Shown one piece after another: positions 22,379-30,762 of a stretch of 64,000 bases of DNA. The stretch spans positions 29,442 through 93,441 of the forward strand of contig CACHWQ010000002.1 of assembly GCA_902583645.1 (NCBI GenBank), written 5' to 3'. A model generated the notes under the pieces. It was given only the letters and a program-made list of their open reading frames with translations. It was not told the DNA's origin and did not search any database. The translations under genes and the position numbers were made by a program. The DNA comes from an uncultured Pelagibacteraceae bacterium (lineage in GTDB: Bacteria > Pseudomonadota > Alphaproteobacteria > Pelagibacterales > Pelagibacteraceae). How positions within the stretch are numbered: the stretch's first letter is position 1; each line of letters starts with the position of its first letter.

Positions 22379-22464
<86 letters not shown>

Positions 22465-22518
22465 TATTATAGTTGGGGAAGCGTCCCCTTGTTCAATAAA
22501 GCTTTAAACAACATGGGT

Positions 22519-22546
22519 TTTATATATTTTTATCGCATAAATGCAA
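22519..22546 (-). promoter_or_regulatory. Putative promoter for the tRNA-Tyr-Gly-tuf unit
   Basis: On the minus strand TTGCAT (22541-22546) and TATAAA (22519-22524) are separated by 16 bases, about 50 bases before tRNA-Tyr. A short GGGGA / TCCCC hairpin (22475-22488) lies between the promoter and the tRNA. This is a consensus match only; the plus-strand methyltransferase gene must have its own promoter in the same space. Confidence 0.4.
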
Positions 22547-22599
22547 TATTAGAAATTGGGGGAAATTCGCAGAAAATTAGATATAAATGGCGTAATTTT

Positions 22600-23334
22600 A
22601 TGTCAAAATCATCATTTTTTATTATTGGTAAACATGCTGTTATTGAAGCACTTAAAAATCCTAAAAGAAAAGTTTTAAGACTCTTCTTAACCGAGGAAAG
22701 TAAAAAAATAATTCATAGAAGTAGTCCTAGAAAAAATCTTTTAAAAGACCAAAAAATATATTTCAAAACAAAAAAAGAATTAGATAGATATACAAAAAAT
22801 GAGAATATTCAACATCAAGGGTTTGTTGCTGAGATAGAGCATTTAGAAAAAATTGATTTAAAAAAATTTATTAAAGATAAATTAAATTCGACTTTAGTAT
22901 GTTTGGATGAAATTACCGACCCTAGAAATATTGGCTCAATAATTAGAAGTGCTGCATCATTTAATATAGATGGAATAATAATTAAAGAAAGATCTTTTCC
23001 TTCAGATAGTAAACTTATGTATAAATCAGCTAGTGGTGCAGTTGAAAATATGGAAATATTTGAGGTACCAAATATTAATACAACACTAAAGTATTTAAGA
23101 GAAAATAACTTTTGGGTTTATGGTTTTGACTCAAATTCAAATAAAGATTTTACAGAAATTAAATGGTCAGGAAATACAGTTTTATTATTTGGATCAGAGG
23201 GTTATGGTATTAAAATGCATACAAAAAAATATACAGATTTTATGGTTAAGATAAAAATTGATAATAAAGTTGAAAGTCTTAACGTATCAAATAGTGCAGC
23301 AATAGCTTTTCACTATATTAAATCAAAAAAATAA
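22600..23334 (+). CDS. rlmB: TrmH/RlmB-family RNA 2'-O-ribose methyltransferase
   Basis: SpoU/TrmH-family enzymes methylate ribose 2'-OH groups of rRNA or tRNA; RlmB acts on G2251 of 23S rRNA. The 244-residue product has the substrate-binding N-domain (FFIIGKHAVIEALKNPKRKVL) and the knotted catalytic domain with LDEITDPRNIGSIIRSAASF, LFGSEGYGI and a C-terminal VESLNVSNSAAIAFH. These are motifs 1-3 of the family. I chose the ATG at 22600 since it gives the normal N-terminus; an upstream in-frame ATG at 22489 adds an atypical hydrophobic stretch. RlmB is the best match, but other TrmH members are possible. Confidence 0.88.
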   Translation: MSKSSFFIIGKHAVIEALKNPKRKVLRLFLTEESKKIIHRSSPRKNLLKDQKIYFKTKKELDRYTKNENIQHQGFVAEIEHLEKIDLKKFIKDKLNSTLVCLDEITDPRNIGSIIRSAASFNIDGIIIKERSFPSDSKLMYKSASGAVENMEIFEVPNINTTLKYLRENNFWVYGFDSNSNKDFTEIKWSGNTVLLFGSEGYGIKMHTKKYTDFMVKIKIDNKVESLNVSNSAAIAFHYIKSKK

Positions 23335-23372
23335 CTTGATAATCCTATAAATAATATTAAAAAACTCTTTAT

Positions 23373-23448
23373 GCCCTTGTAGCTCAGCTGGTAGAGCAAT
23401 TGATTTGTAATCAATAGGTCCGCGGTTCGAATCCGTGCGGGGGCACCA
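23373..23448 (+). tRNA. tRNA-Thr (anticodon TGT), integration target
   Basis: A 76-base cloverleaf: acceptor GCCCTTG paired with a GCGGGGGC-type 3' side containing wobble pairs, D-arm GCTCAGCTGGTAGAGC, anticodon loop TTTGTAA giving TGT, T-loop TTCGAAT and encoded CCA. Its 3' half (from 23400) is repeated exactly at 29558-29607, which marks it as the attachment site of the neighbouring island. The gene itself stays complete. Confidence 0.96.
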
Positions 23449-23449
23449 T
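23400..23449 (+). repeat. 50-bp direct repeat, tRNA-Thr side (attL core)
   Basis: The segment from the anticodon stem of tRNA-Thr through CCA plus one T is identical to 29558-29607. Flanking bases differ on both sides (A versus T before, C versus T after). Such repeats arise when a site-specific integrase recombines with a tRNA 3' end; the element then supplies the replacement 3' end. Confidence 0.95.
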
Positions 23450-23550
23450 CAAATACTCATTAATTTTCAATAAACTTAAAAATTACTTTATTTTTTTTAA
23501 AAATAAAAATCGTTGAATAAGACTATAGAATGGAAGGAAGAAGAACTGAC

Positions 23551-23573
23551 TGTAGTGAATTTGTAGTGAATTT
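23551..23573 (+). repeat. Left inner repeat: tandem 11-bp unit, possible integrase arm site
   Basis: Two direct copies of TGTAGTGAATT plus one T. An identical 23-bp copy in the same orientation occurs at 29462-29484. The left copy is 102 bases from the attL core and 58 bases beyond the nuclease stop codon. Two 11-bp units would place both on about the same face of the helix, as expected for arm-type integrase sites. Confidence 0.7.
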
Positions 23574-23631
23574 CAATTATCAATCAAAAACTTCTAGACC
23601 AAATGACTTAGTTCAATAATAATCAAAATTT

Positions 23632-24834
23632 CTAACATTTTATTATCTTATTTTGTAGATGATCAAATTTATAACTTTGATGTTGGTTGTTAATAATTAG
23701 TTGAATTGCTTCCTCAATTGCATTTATAGGAACAATATACCACTCTTTTGGCATTTTATAATTTCCTTTGTTATCAGCTATTTTAACATCAAGACATCTT
23801 TCAGAAAAAAAACTATGAATAATGCTCTCAAATTTTTTAGAAGGATAATTATAAACTTTATATGTAGAAATAATTTTCACATCAGCCATTAAAAATGTAG
23901 TTTCATTAGGAGCATTTTTGATTCTTTCTTCTACAGAGGTGGTGCAAAAACCAATTTTATATAAATCATTTATTGATTTAATTTCAGATTTTTTACTTAA
24001 TGACGATAAAATATAGATATAACCAGTTGCTTTATCTTGACTATTGATATCGTTTTTATGATAAGGGTCACTAAAACTTTCATTGAATTCTTTTAAAACC
24101 TCTTCGTTAGATTGAATAACAGAGCTTCCATTGTTATAAAGTTCTTTACCCAGTGATCTTAAATACATATTAGATTCTAATCCATTCTCAAAAATACAGC
24201 GAGTTCTTGGATCATTTCTTTTATCTCCTGTTTTACCTTCAAAATTTTTAATATTTTTTTCTTCTATTTTTTCTAAATATAATAATATACCATCTAGAAT
24301 ATAATATCTGTCTTCCTTTAATTGATGTTCTTTAAATTTAATTAATTTTCTTTTCCCATTATTAATTTCTTTTTGAATCTGTTTAAAATTATTCTCATAA
24401 TCTTTGAAATTTTTACATGGTTTTCTTCTTGCAACAAAGTCGGTATTAGCTCTATTTTTTGGGATGTTTTTTAAATTAAAAATATCTTCTTGATCGTTAT
24501 CAAGTAAACCGAGAACATCATTTTCTAAAATATCATCAACAGTTTTATGTTCTTTTACTTTTGCAAGTAAATTATGTCTATCAAGGTCTTTTAAAATTGA
24601 AGCTTTATTAAAATCTTTTCTTAATTCTTTTAAACGAGAAAATAATTTTCTCTCAGTAATATCGATACTTTCCTCAGGTTCTCTTTTATTTTCATCTATA
24701 AATCTATTAATTTCTTGAAAGGAGTCTATTAATCTTTGGTCTATAGTTATCGTTTGGCTAACTCTTAACTTTAAAATTCCAAGAGGATCATCGTTTAATA
24801 TTTTTTTTAATTCACTTTCAAAATCTAACATCAC
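23632..24834 (-). CDS. GIY-YIG (T5orf172/MUG113-like) nuclease of the island cassette
   Basis: The 400-residue product has a C-terminal GIY-YIG domain: GYIYIL (271-276) and LYKIG (291-295) match the two namesake strands, followed by VEERIKNAP with the likely catalytic Arg304 and KFESIIHSFF with the likely metal-binding Glu336. This form is close to the T5orf172/MUG113 group. The N-terminal part holds an ENKREP...ERKLFSRLKELR segment (about 48-74) that resembles the C-terminus of the helicase next door, and two short D-x-LG-(I/L)L elements. It is the last gene of the cassette, 3 bases after the helicase. A role as the cutting subunit of a restriction-like system is inferred. Confidence 0.8.
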   Translation of the reverse strand: MMLDFESELKKILNDDPLGILKLRVSQTITIDQRLIDSFQEINRFIDENKREPEESIDITERKLFSRLKELRKDFNKASILKDLDRHNLLAKVKEHKTVDDILENDVLGLLDNDQEDIFNLKNIPKNRANTDFVARRKPCKNFKDYENNFKQIQKEINNGKRKLIKFKEHQLKEDRYYILDGILLYLEKIEEKNIKNFEGKTGDKRNDPRTRCIFENGLESNMYLRSLGKELYNNGSSVIQSNEEVLKEFNESFSDPYHKNDINSQDKATGYIYILSSLSKKSEIKSINDLYKIGFCTTSVEERIKNAPNETTFLMADVKIISTYKVYNYPSKKFESIIHSFFSERCLDVKIADNKGNYKMPKEWYIVPINAIEEAIQLIINNQHQSYKFDHLQNKIIKC

Positions 24835-24837
24835 TAT

Positions 24838-26754
24838 CTATTTATTTTGTTGTCTTTTTTTATTCTTTAAAAAGACAATTGCTTCTGCCATTCTTCTTTC
24901 TAGGGGGTCGTTAGAACTCAACTTTGGCTCTCTATTATTTTTTTTCATAAATTCAGCTATTTTTTTGTAAAGTATTACCGCTTCCTCATCTGTCATTAAT
25001 ATTTTTCGAGACTCAATTGTTTCACTTACTACTTTCAATAGCTTGGTGGTTACATTTTTAGACAAAACTTCAAAAGCTTTTTGAAATGGGTTTACCTTAT
25101 CGATTAAATCAATATGCAATTCATCTATATTTATAAATGTATTTGCCATCCTAACCCATTTCTTACCTCCTACTTCTTTGATCTCTCCATTTTTAATTAC
25201 TGAGTCAGCCATAATATGTTGTCTTACTTGTTCTACTTCTTCTTTTGATATTTCTGGGTACCTTGTTTGTATTATTTTCGGAATTAAAACTTTACTAATT
25301 ACTTCAGGATCAACATTGCCAGGTATGGCTTTCATCATTTGTTCGTCCTGAAGAATTGTGGCCTTCAAATCATTTAGATCACTTTCTAATATTTGCTTTA
25401 CTTTCTTTGTGCTTGGTTCTTTAAATCCATCAATTTCAATTGAACCTGGTTCTGCATTGCCTTGATTATTTTTTGTTCTAAAATTTACATGGGGTGCCAA
25501 GACTTGTTCCATTAATAATGAAGCTGTAATTGCTTTAAGAAGATTATTTACTGATATTTTGACTTCTCCATCAGCAACATCTGGCTGAGCAATCAAATTA
25601 GTAAACTGTGAGTGATTTTTATTTTCACTATCTCTCGTGGCTCTACCAATTATTTGGATAATTTCTGTTAAAGAACCTCTCGCACCGATTGTTAAAGCAT
25701 GTTCACAATATGGCCAATCAAAACCCTCTTTAGCCATGCCTAGTGCAATTATAATATCAATGTCATCAACATGTTTAATTTTTCTCAAATAATCAACGAT
25801 CTTATCTCTTTCTTTTTGATCATCATTTACTAGATCTGCTACCTTTATGATTTTCCCATCCTTTCTTTTTATATGAATCACTCCTGTTTTTGGATCTTGT
25901 TTCTCTATATCCCCAATTAAATCTAAAATTGTATCCACTTCTTCGTGTTTACGTTTTGTGGACTCACCTGCATTAACGTTTGGTATATGAACAATAGTTT
26001 TTTGATCAGTATCTAATACTTCTCCTATGGCACTAAGATATCTACCCTGATAAAAATGATAACCTATCCCTAAAGATTTTAAATATCTATAGCCATTTAA
26101 TTGTTCATAATAATTATATGTTACAGGTGTAAATTTTATTTCATCCTCTGGCAAAAGAACTGGAATATTATCACCTCTAAAATATGATCCAGTCATTGCA
26201 ATTATATGTGCGTTTGTTTTATTCATCACCTTATTTAAAACTTCACCCAATCTACTTTCTATTGCTGCAGATACATGATGAAATTCATCAATTGCCAAAA
26301 GCGTATTATCAAATACTGATATATCACTTTGATTAAATGCAAATCTTAAAGTTGCATGTGTACAAATCATTATAGATTGTGATTTATCAGTTAAAAAAGT
26401 TTTAAAAGCTCTAACTTTCTTTTCATCACCACCGGGAGTACATAGGTTAAAATTTTCATCATAATCCCAATTTGCAAAAAAACCATAATCTTTAAGGTTG
26501 GTTCTATCAAAAGATCCACCAATTGATCTTTCGGGCACAGCTACAATTACTTTTTTAATGTTCTGATTGTAAAGCTTATCCAGGGCTAAAAACATTAATG
26601 CTCTAGACTTTCCTGATGCTGGTGGAGCTTTTAATAAAAGATATTGAGCTTCACGTTCTGCAAAAGCTCGGCGCTGCATCTCTCTCATGCCAAGTTTGTC
26701 TATATCTAAACTTTTACCGGTCTGTTCATATGGTACATTCACAAAATTTGGCAT
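24838..26754 (-). CDS. Superfamily 2 DEAD/DEAH-type helicase of the island cassette
   Basis: The 638-residue product has helicase motif I LKAPPASGKS (41-50), motif II AIDEFHH (154-160), motif III MTGS (187-190), and the second RecA lobe with ALGMAKEGFDWP and motif VI QIIGRATR (367-374). This layout is that of restriction-type translocases and SF2 helicases. The C-terminal 250 residues are helical and end in KKNNREPKLSSNDPLERRM, a segment also seen in the adjacent nuclease. It starts 2 bases after the methyltransferase stop. Probable task: ATP-driven DNA unwinding or translocation that feeds the nuclease; no experimental support. Confidence 0.82.
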   Translation of the reverse strand: MPNFVNVPYEQTGKSLDIDKLGMREMQRRAFAEREAQYLLLKAPPASGKSRALMFLALDKLYNQNIKKVIVAVPERSIGGSFDRTNLKDYGFFANWDYDENFNLCTPGGDEKKVRAFKTFLTDKSQSIMICTHATLRFAFNQSDISVFDNTLLAIDEFHHVSAAIESRLGEVLNKVMNKTNAHIIAMTGSYFRGDNIPVLLPEDEIKFTPVTYNYYEQLNGYRYLKSLGIGYHFYQGRYLSAIGEVLDTDQKTIVHIPNVNAGESTKRKHEEVDTILDLIGDIEKQDPKTGVIHIKRKDGKIIKVADLVNDDQKERDKIVDYLRKIKHVDDIDIIIALGMAKEGFDWPYCEHALTIGARGSLTEIIQIIGRATRDSENKNHSQFTNLIAQPDVADGEVKISVNNLLKAITASLLMEQVLAPHVNFRTKNNQGNAEPGSIEIDGFKEPSTKKVKQILESDLNDLKATILQDEQMMKAIPGNVDPEVISKVLIPKIIQTRYPEISKEEVEQVRQHIMADSVIKNGEIKEVGGKKWVRMANTFINIDELHIDLIDKVNPFQKAFEVLSKNVTTKLLKVVSETIESRKILMTDEEAVILYKKIAEFMKKNNREPKLSSNDPLERRMAEAIVFLKNKKRQQNK

Positions 26755-26756
26755 TA

Positions 26757-29429
26757 TTAAAACAACTTCCTTTTTTCATTATTAACACATTTTTCATATT
26801 TTGAAAAAAGATAAGAAATTTTATCATCGTTGTTATTAATAATATGATCTTTAAAAATAATCCTATCTACGAAATTATCATTAATTTCATGAACTCTTTT
26901 TAAACTATTTGGCATATCCGAGCTGTAAAGTTTTGCGATAGTTTGATCTGAAAATTTTTCCCTTTCATCGATTATTTTTAAAGAGAGATTTTCTAATTTC
27001 TTTATTTCATCATTGGTTAACTCATTTAATGGGAAAGTATTAAAGCACAAACCAGAAGAATATCTTACATTGGTTTCTAACTTTCCACCGACACTTTTGA
27101 CCCAGAGCATATGTATTTTAGATGATAGTATTGAAAATATGAACAATGGTGGATCATTAATTATTTGAGCTGAGTTCATTGAAATATATCTTTTGTCAAA
27201 AAATCCAACAGGAAGATATTCACGATTTGATGAACTAGTACAAGGAATTAATAAAAAATTTTTTTTGGCCTCATGTCTATATCTAAATTGATGCGATCTA
27301 TTAACTAAAGATTTTGCAACATCTCCCCCACTTTTTCTAAACTTTTTAACCTTTTCAATTCTTAATTTAATCTCAGGAATTTTTAGGGCATCATTTAGAT
27401 CTTTATCATCTATCCAAATACACCATCTTTTTGTTCCATTAATAAATTCACTTCCACCTATTAAAGGTCTAATAAATTTTTGAATTTTTTCATTCTGATT
27501 TAAAATCTCAACATATTCTCTCTGATTTAATTTTAAAAAACCACCTTCCAGAGGCATATTTCCATAAATCATTTCTGGAATGATTTTCAAAAAATGATTT
27601 TCTCTATTTGAAACATTTATATTATTATTAGTTGTTAAATAAGGAGATATATAGTTGGTTTCCAGTATCGATGGACCGTCAATTAAAATTTTTTTTTTAT
27701 TATCTTTCTTTCCTAAAGCAACTATAACGCAACTAACACCTGCATTATCTTTTGCGTTATTTTTCCACTTAAAGGTTTTTACAGCAAAAATAATCTCAAC
27801 ATTTTTTAAAATTTCTGGCCAAAGAAGACTTACATGTTCTCCTTGGCAAATAGAATTGGTAGAAACAAAACAGCTTAAACTATGTTTTGTATTTTCAACA
27901 AACTTACTTGCTTTAAAATACCATAAAGAGACATAGTCTAATCGTTTAAAACCATGGATATGCCTTATGGAATTATAAACATCTTTTTTCTGTAAAAGAT
28001 TTTGTTTTCTGGAGCCTTTAAATGGTGGGTTGCCAAATATATAAATAAAACTTGTTTTTTTTTCAAATTTGCAAAAATCTTGCCAATCAATACTTATAGA
28101 ATTTTCACAAATTATTACTCCTGTTTCACTTAAGGGCAAAGAAGGTTTTATAACACCAAATATATTTTTAAAAAGTAGATTCATTTGATGTTCTGCTAAC
28201 CATAAAGATAATTTTGTAGTTTCTGTGGCATAATGAGATTTTTCTATTCCATAAAATTGATTTAAGGAGATTCCAGAAACTGACATACGCCAATCATTAG
28301 GATTAATTTCTAATAATTTCTCAAAAATTTTGATTTCTAGTAAACAAAGCTGCTTATAGGCTATAATTAAAAAATTTCCAGATCCACATGCTGGATCAAA
28401 AACTTTTATATTGTAAATATATTTTAATATTTTTTTAATTTTAAATTCATCATTACCTGCTAATTCAATTTTTCTCTCAATATCATCGAGAAATAAGGGT
28501 TTAATTACTTTTAGAATATTTGGAACCGAGGTATAATGCATTTCATCTTCATCTCTTTCATCTGGACTTACAACAGCTTGCAACATGGATCCCAAAATAT
28601 CTGGATTAATTAAATGCCAATCAAGTGAAGCGCCGTCTATAATCATTTGCCGAGTTATTTTTGAAAATTCAGGTAAAATTATTTTACCATGAAATAAATT
28701 GCCATTCACATATGGAAAATCCTTAAGATAACTTTTTGTATTTAATCTATCTTCAATATTCAAAACAGAAAATAAATTATTGAAAAATGTTTTTAAATCT
28801 GAACCATCTTTTTCTGTAAATTTTGTTATAGAATTTAAAAATTGATTTTTATTAAAAATCTCTGAATCATCTGCATAATATAAAAATAGCAATCTAGTAA
28901 AAAAAAGATTTAAATGGTCCCTATATTTATCTAGATCATAATCAGTGTCATCCCTAATGATTTGATCATATAATTTACCCATCTGATTAGCTGCTCTAAT
29001 ATCTGCAGGATTTTCTTTATCTAAAATTATCTTTTCTCGTCCAATTAAAGGTAAAAAAAAATTTAAATTTTCATCTAGTTTTGATAATTCTATATCCAAA
29101 GTATCACCAGTTTTAACATCTCTTGATAAAAAAGTTTTATAATCTGTAACAATTACGAAGCGGATTTTATATTTTTCTATTTTACTACTTTTTAAAATTT
29201 CATCTATAATGTCATGAACATCTTCATTTTCTAAAACATTTCTAAAATAAATTTTTTTTGACCAAATAATTTCATTACTATATTTAGATTGATTATAATC
29301 ACCTTTTTTCAACCTATTAATTGAGGATTTAGGCAGCCCAAAAGCTAATAAAAAATCATATATAAAATTATTTTTATCTAATTTTAAAATAATTTTTTTT
29401 AAATTATCTTCAATTATATCAATGTTCAT
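26757..29429 (-). CDS. MmeI-like class I SAM-dependent adenine DNA methyltransferase
   Basis: The 890-residue product has motif I FDPACGSGNFL (344-354) for S-adenosylmethionine and motif IV GNPPF (466-470), the N6-adenine catalytic motif. Just before motif I it reads MHYTSVPNILKVI (298-310), a segment seen in the large MmeI-like methyltransferases. The C-terminal region has target-recognition-type text (NRSHQFRYRHEAKK, LETNVRYSSGLCFNTFPL). No PD-ExK nuclease motif is evident in the N-terminal 340 residues, so cutting, if any, is left to the GIY-YIG partner. First gene of the cassette; its upstream region overlaps the right-hand inner repeat. Confidence 0.85.
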   Translation of the reverse strand: MNIDIIEDNLKKIILKLDKNNFIYDFLLAFGLPKSSINRLKKGDYNQSKYSNEIIWSKKIYFRNVLENEDVHDIIDEILKSSKIEKYKIRFVIVTDYKTFLSRDVKTGDTLDIELSKLDENLNFFLPLIGREKIILDKENPADIRAANQMGKLYDQIIRDDTDYDLDKYRDHLNLFFTRLLFLYYADDSEIFNKNQFLNSITKFTEKDGSDLKTFFNNLFSVLNIEDRLNTKSYLKDFPYVNGNLFHGKIILPEFSKITRQMIIDGASLDWHLINPDILGSMLQAVVSPDERDEDEMHYTSVPNILKVIKPLFLDDIERKIELAGNDEFKIKKILKYIYNIKVFDPACGSGNFLIIAYKQLCLLEIKIFEKLLEINPNDWRMSVSGISLNQFYGIEKSHYATETTKLSLWLAEHQMNLLFKNIFGVIKPSLPLSETGVIICENSISIDWQDFCKFEKKTSFIYIFGNPPFKGSRKQNLLQKKDVYNSIRHIHGFKRLDYVSLWYFKASKFVENTKHSLSCFVSTNSICQGEHVSLLWPEILKNVEIIFAVKTFKWKNNAKDNAGVSCVIVALGKKDNKKKILIDGPSILETNYISPYLTTNNNINVSNRENHFLKIIPEMIYGNMPLEGGFLKLNQREYVEILNQNEKIQKFIRPLIGGSEFINGTKRWCIWIDDKDLNDALKIPEIKLRIEKVKKFRKSGGDVAKSLVNRSHQFRYRHEAKKNFLLIPCTSSSNREYLPVGFFDKRYISMNSAQIINDPPLFIFSILSSKIHMLWVKSVGGKLETNVRYSSGLCFNTFPLNELTNDEIKKLENLSLKIIDEREKFSDQTIAKLYSSDMPNSLKRVHEINDNFVDRIIFKDHIINNNDDKISYLFSKYEKCVNNEKRKLF

Positions 29430-29461
29430 TTTTTAAAGATTATCAAATTTATTTTTTTAAG

Positions 29462-29484
29462 TGTAGTGAATTTGTAGTGAATTT
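29462..29484 (+). repeat. Right inner repeat: tandem 11-bp unit, possible integrase arm site
   Basis: Identical in sequence and orientation to 23551-23573 (two TGTAGTGAATT units plus T). It is 73 bases from the right 50-bp core repeat and 32 bases upstream of the methyltransferase start, so it could also be an operator for that gene. The left copy lies behind a gene, which favours a recombination role over a purely regulatory one. Confidence 0.7.
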
Positions 29485-29557
29485 ATTCTACTTGCTTGAC
29501 GAGGATTCCAAAAGTTACTAATATCAACATTAATGAAAGGAAATTTTAAGAAGCTTT

Positions 29558-29607
29558 TTGATTTGTAATCAATAGGTCCGCGGTTCGAATCCGTGCGGGG
29601 GCACCAT
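29558..29607 (+). repeat. 50-bp tRNA-Thr 3' remnant (attR core)
   Basis: Exact copy of bases 23400-23449. It starts at the anticodon stem and lacks the acceptor 5' strand and D-arm, so it is not a tRNA gene. It is most simply the original 3' end of the host tRNA-Thr, displaced when the island integrated. Confidence 0.95.
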
Positions 29608-29614
29608 TATTTAT

Positions 29615-30733
29615 TTAAATTTTTAAAGATTTTTCAACAATAGATAAATATTTGTTTAAATTTTCAGTGTAATCAAATCTTTTCAAAGCTTTGTGCGCAA
29701 TAATAATTTTTTTGTTTAATTTTTTTTTATTTAAATTAAAAAATAAAATTTTTTTAGCTAAACCTTTGTAATCTTCGACTCTTACTAGTTCTCCTCCTTG
29801 ACCGTTTATTAAAATTTCCCTTGGTCCAGTCGGACAATTAGTTGAAATAACAAATTTTTTTAATGTTATTGCCTCTAATAAAACGTTTGGTAATCCTTCG
29901 TAACTAGACGATAGAACAAATAAATCTGCTAATCTAATATATTTGAATGGATTTGATTGAAAATTTATAAGCTTAACTTTATTTTTTAATTTATTATTTT
30001 TAATATAATTAATCATTTTTTTTTTATTTATACCCCTGCCAATTATTAAAAGTCTAAAATTAATTTTATCTTTTATCAAATTAACACTTTTTAAAAGTGT
30101 TAAATGATCCTTTTGATCTGTAAATCTTCCAACATTAATAATTTTTAAAGTGGCATTTTTTTTTGTAAAAAAAGGAAATTTAATTTTTACTTTTGACTTT
30201 TTAATAATTTCTTTTTTGTTAAGTGGGTTATAAATACAATGTGCATTAATTGAGAAAAATTTTTTAAATTGTCTTTTAAAATCATAGCTATTTACAATTA
30301 CTTTATCAGCAAGATTTAAAAGTTTGTTATACAAATATTTTTTAAAAAAATTTTTAGACCATCCAGTCGGCGATGAATTGGATCTTACAATTACTTTAAT
30401 TCCAAATAATTTACATAAAATTGTACAATATAAATTTGCTTGAAAAGCAAATATAACGTAATCTTTATTTTTCAAAAAAATTTGAAGTAAAATAAATAAA
30501 CAAATTATATATTTTTTTCTTCTACCTGATTTTTTCAAATCAAAAGACTTCGGATAAATTACCTCTAAATTACTATCAAAATTTTTTTTAAATTTTTTAT
30601 CTGCTGTAATAATTTTTATATTATTTAACTTTTTTGATAAATAATTTGTAATTATAAATAAATTTTTCTCAACTCCTCCACCTTCAATTGATGGCATAAA
30701 AATTATTAGTTTTTTCTTTTTCCTCTTTTTCAT
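29615..30733 (-). CDS. Glycosyltransferase family 4 protein
   Basis: A GT-B fold glycosyltransferase, probably acting on lipopolysaccharide or other surface glycan at the inner face of the membrane. The 372-residue product has an N-terminal IIFMPSIEGGGVEKNLFIITNYL acceptor-side loop, then LKIINVGRFTDQKDHLTLL at the start of the second Rossmann domain and the donor-binding signature SSSYEGLPNVLLEAI with CPTGPREILINGQGG. The donor and acceptor cannot be told from sequence. It lies directly outside the island and downstream of tRNA-Val. Confidence 0.85.
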   Translation of the reverse strand: MKKRKKKKLIIFMPSIEGGGVEKNLFIITNYLSKKLNNIKIITADKKFKKNFDSNLEVIYPKSFDLKKSGRRKKYIICLFILLQIFLKNKDYVIFAFQANLYCTILCKLFGIKVIVRSNSSPTGWSKNFFKKYLYNKLLNLADKVIVNSYDFKRQFKKFFSINAHCIYNPLNKKEIIKKSKVKIKFPFFTKKNATLKIINVGRFTDQKDHLTLLKSVNLIKDKINFRLLIIGRGINKKKMINYIKNNKLKNKVKLINFQSNPFKYIRLADLFVLSSSYEGLPNVLLEAITLKKFVISTNCPTGPREILINGQGGELVRVEDYKGLAKKILFFNLNKKKLNKKIIIAHKALKRFDYTENLNKYLSIVEKSLKI

Positions 30734-30762
30734 TAATAAATTTATAGTTTTGTAAACTTATA

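Larger units (their letters stand above)
23450..29607. mobile_element. tRNA-Thr genomic island carrying a methyltransferase-helicase-nuclease cassette
   Basis: About 6.2 kb lies between the intact tRNA-Thr and a 50-bp copy of its 3' half. All three genes inside point towards the tRNA and are spaced by 2-3 bases. A second repeat pair lies just inside both ends. I see no integrase, transposase, replication or phage structural gene, so the element must be defective, mobilised from elsewhere, or relic. Base composition is not visibly different from the surroundings. The 182 bases at the left end and 128 bases at the right end inside the repeats contain no gene. Confidence 0.85.

Noticed and set aside
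22467..22472. TATAAT as a -10 box for tRNA-Tyr
   Set aside because: It ends only a few bases before the tRNA 5' end, so transcription would start inside the tRNA. A better-spaced candidate lies further upstream.
22489..22599. N-terminal extension of the RlmB-like protein
   Set aside because: The added residues do not resemble the family and overlap the region that should carry the promoters; the ATG at 22600 fits the family.
23450..29557. Integrase or transposase hidden in the island
   Set aside because: The three genes fill the island and none shows tyrosine or serine recombinase or DDE motifs. The end segments are too short for such a gene.
29558..29607. A second tRNA-Thr gene
   Set aside because: Only the 3' half is present; the acceptor 5' strand and D-arm are missing and upstream bases do not pair. 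It is treated as an att remnant.
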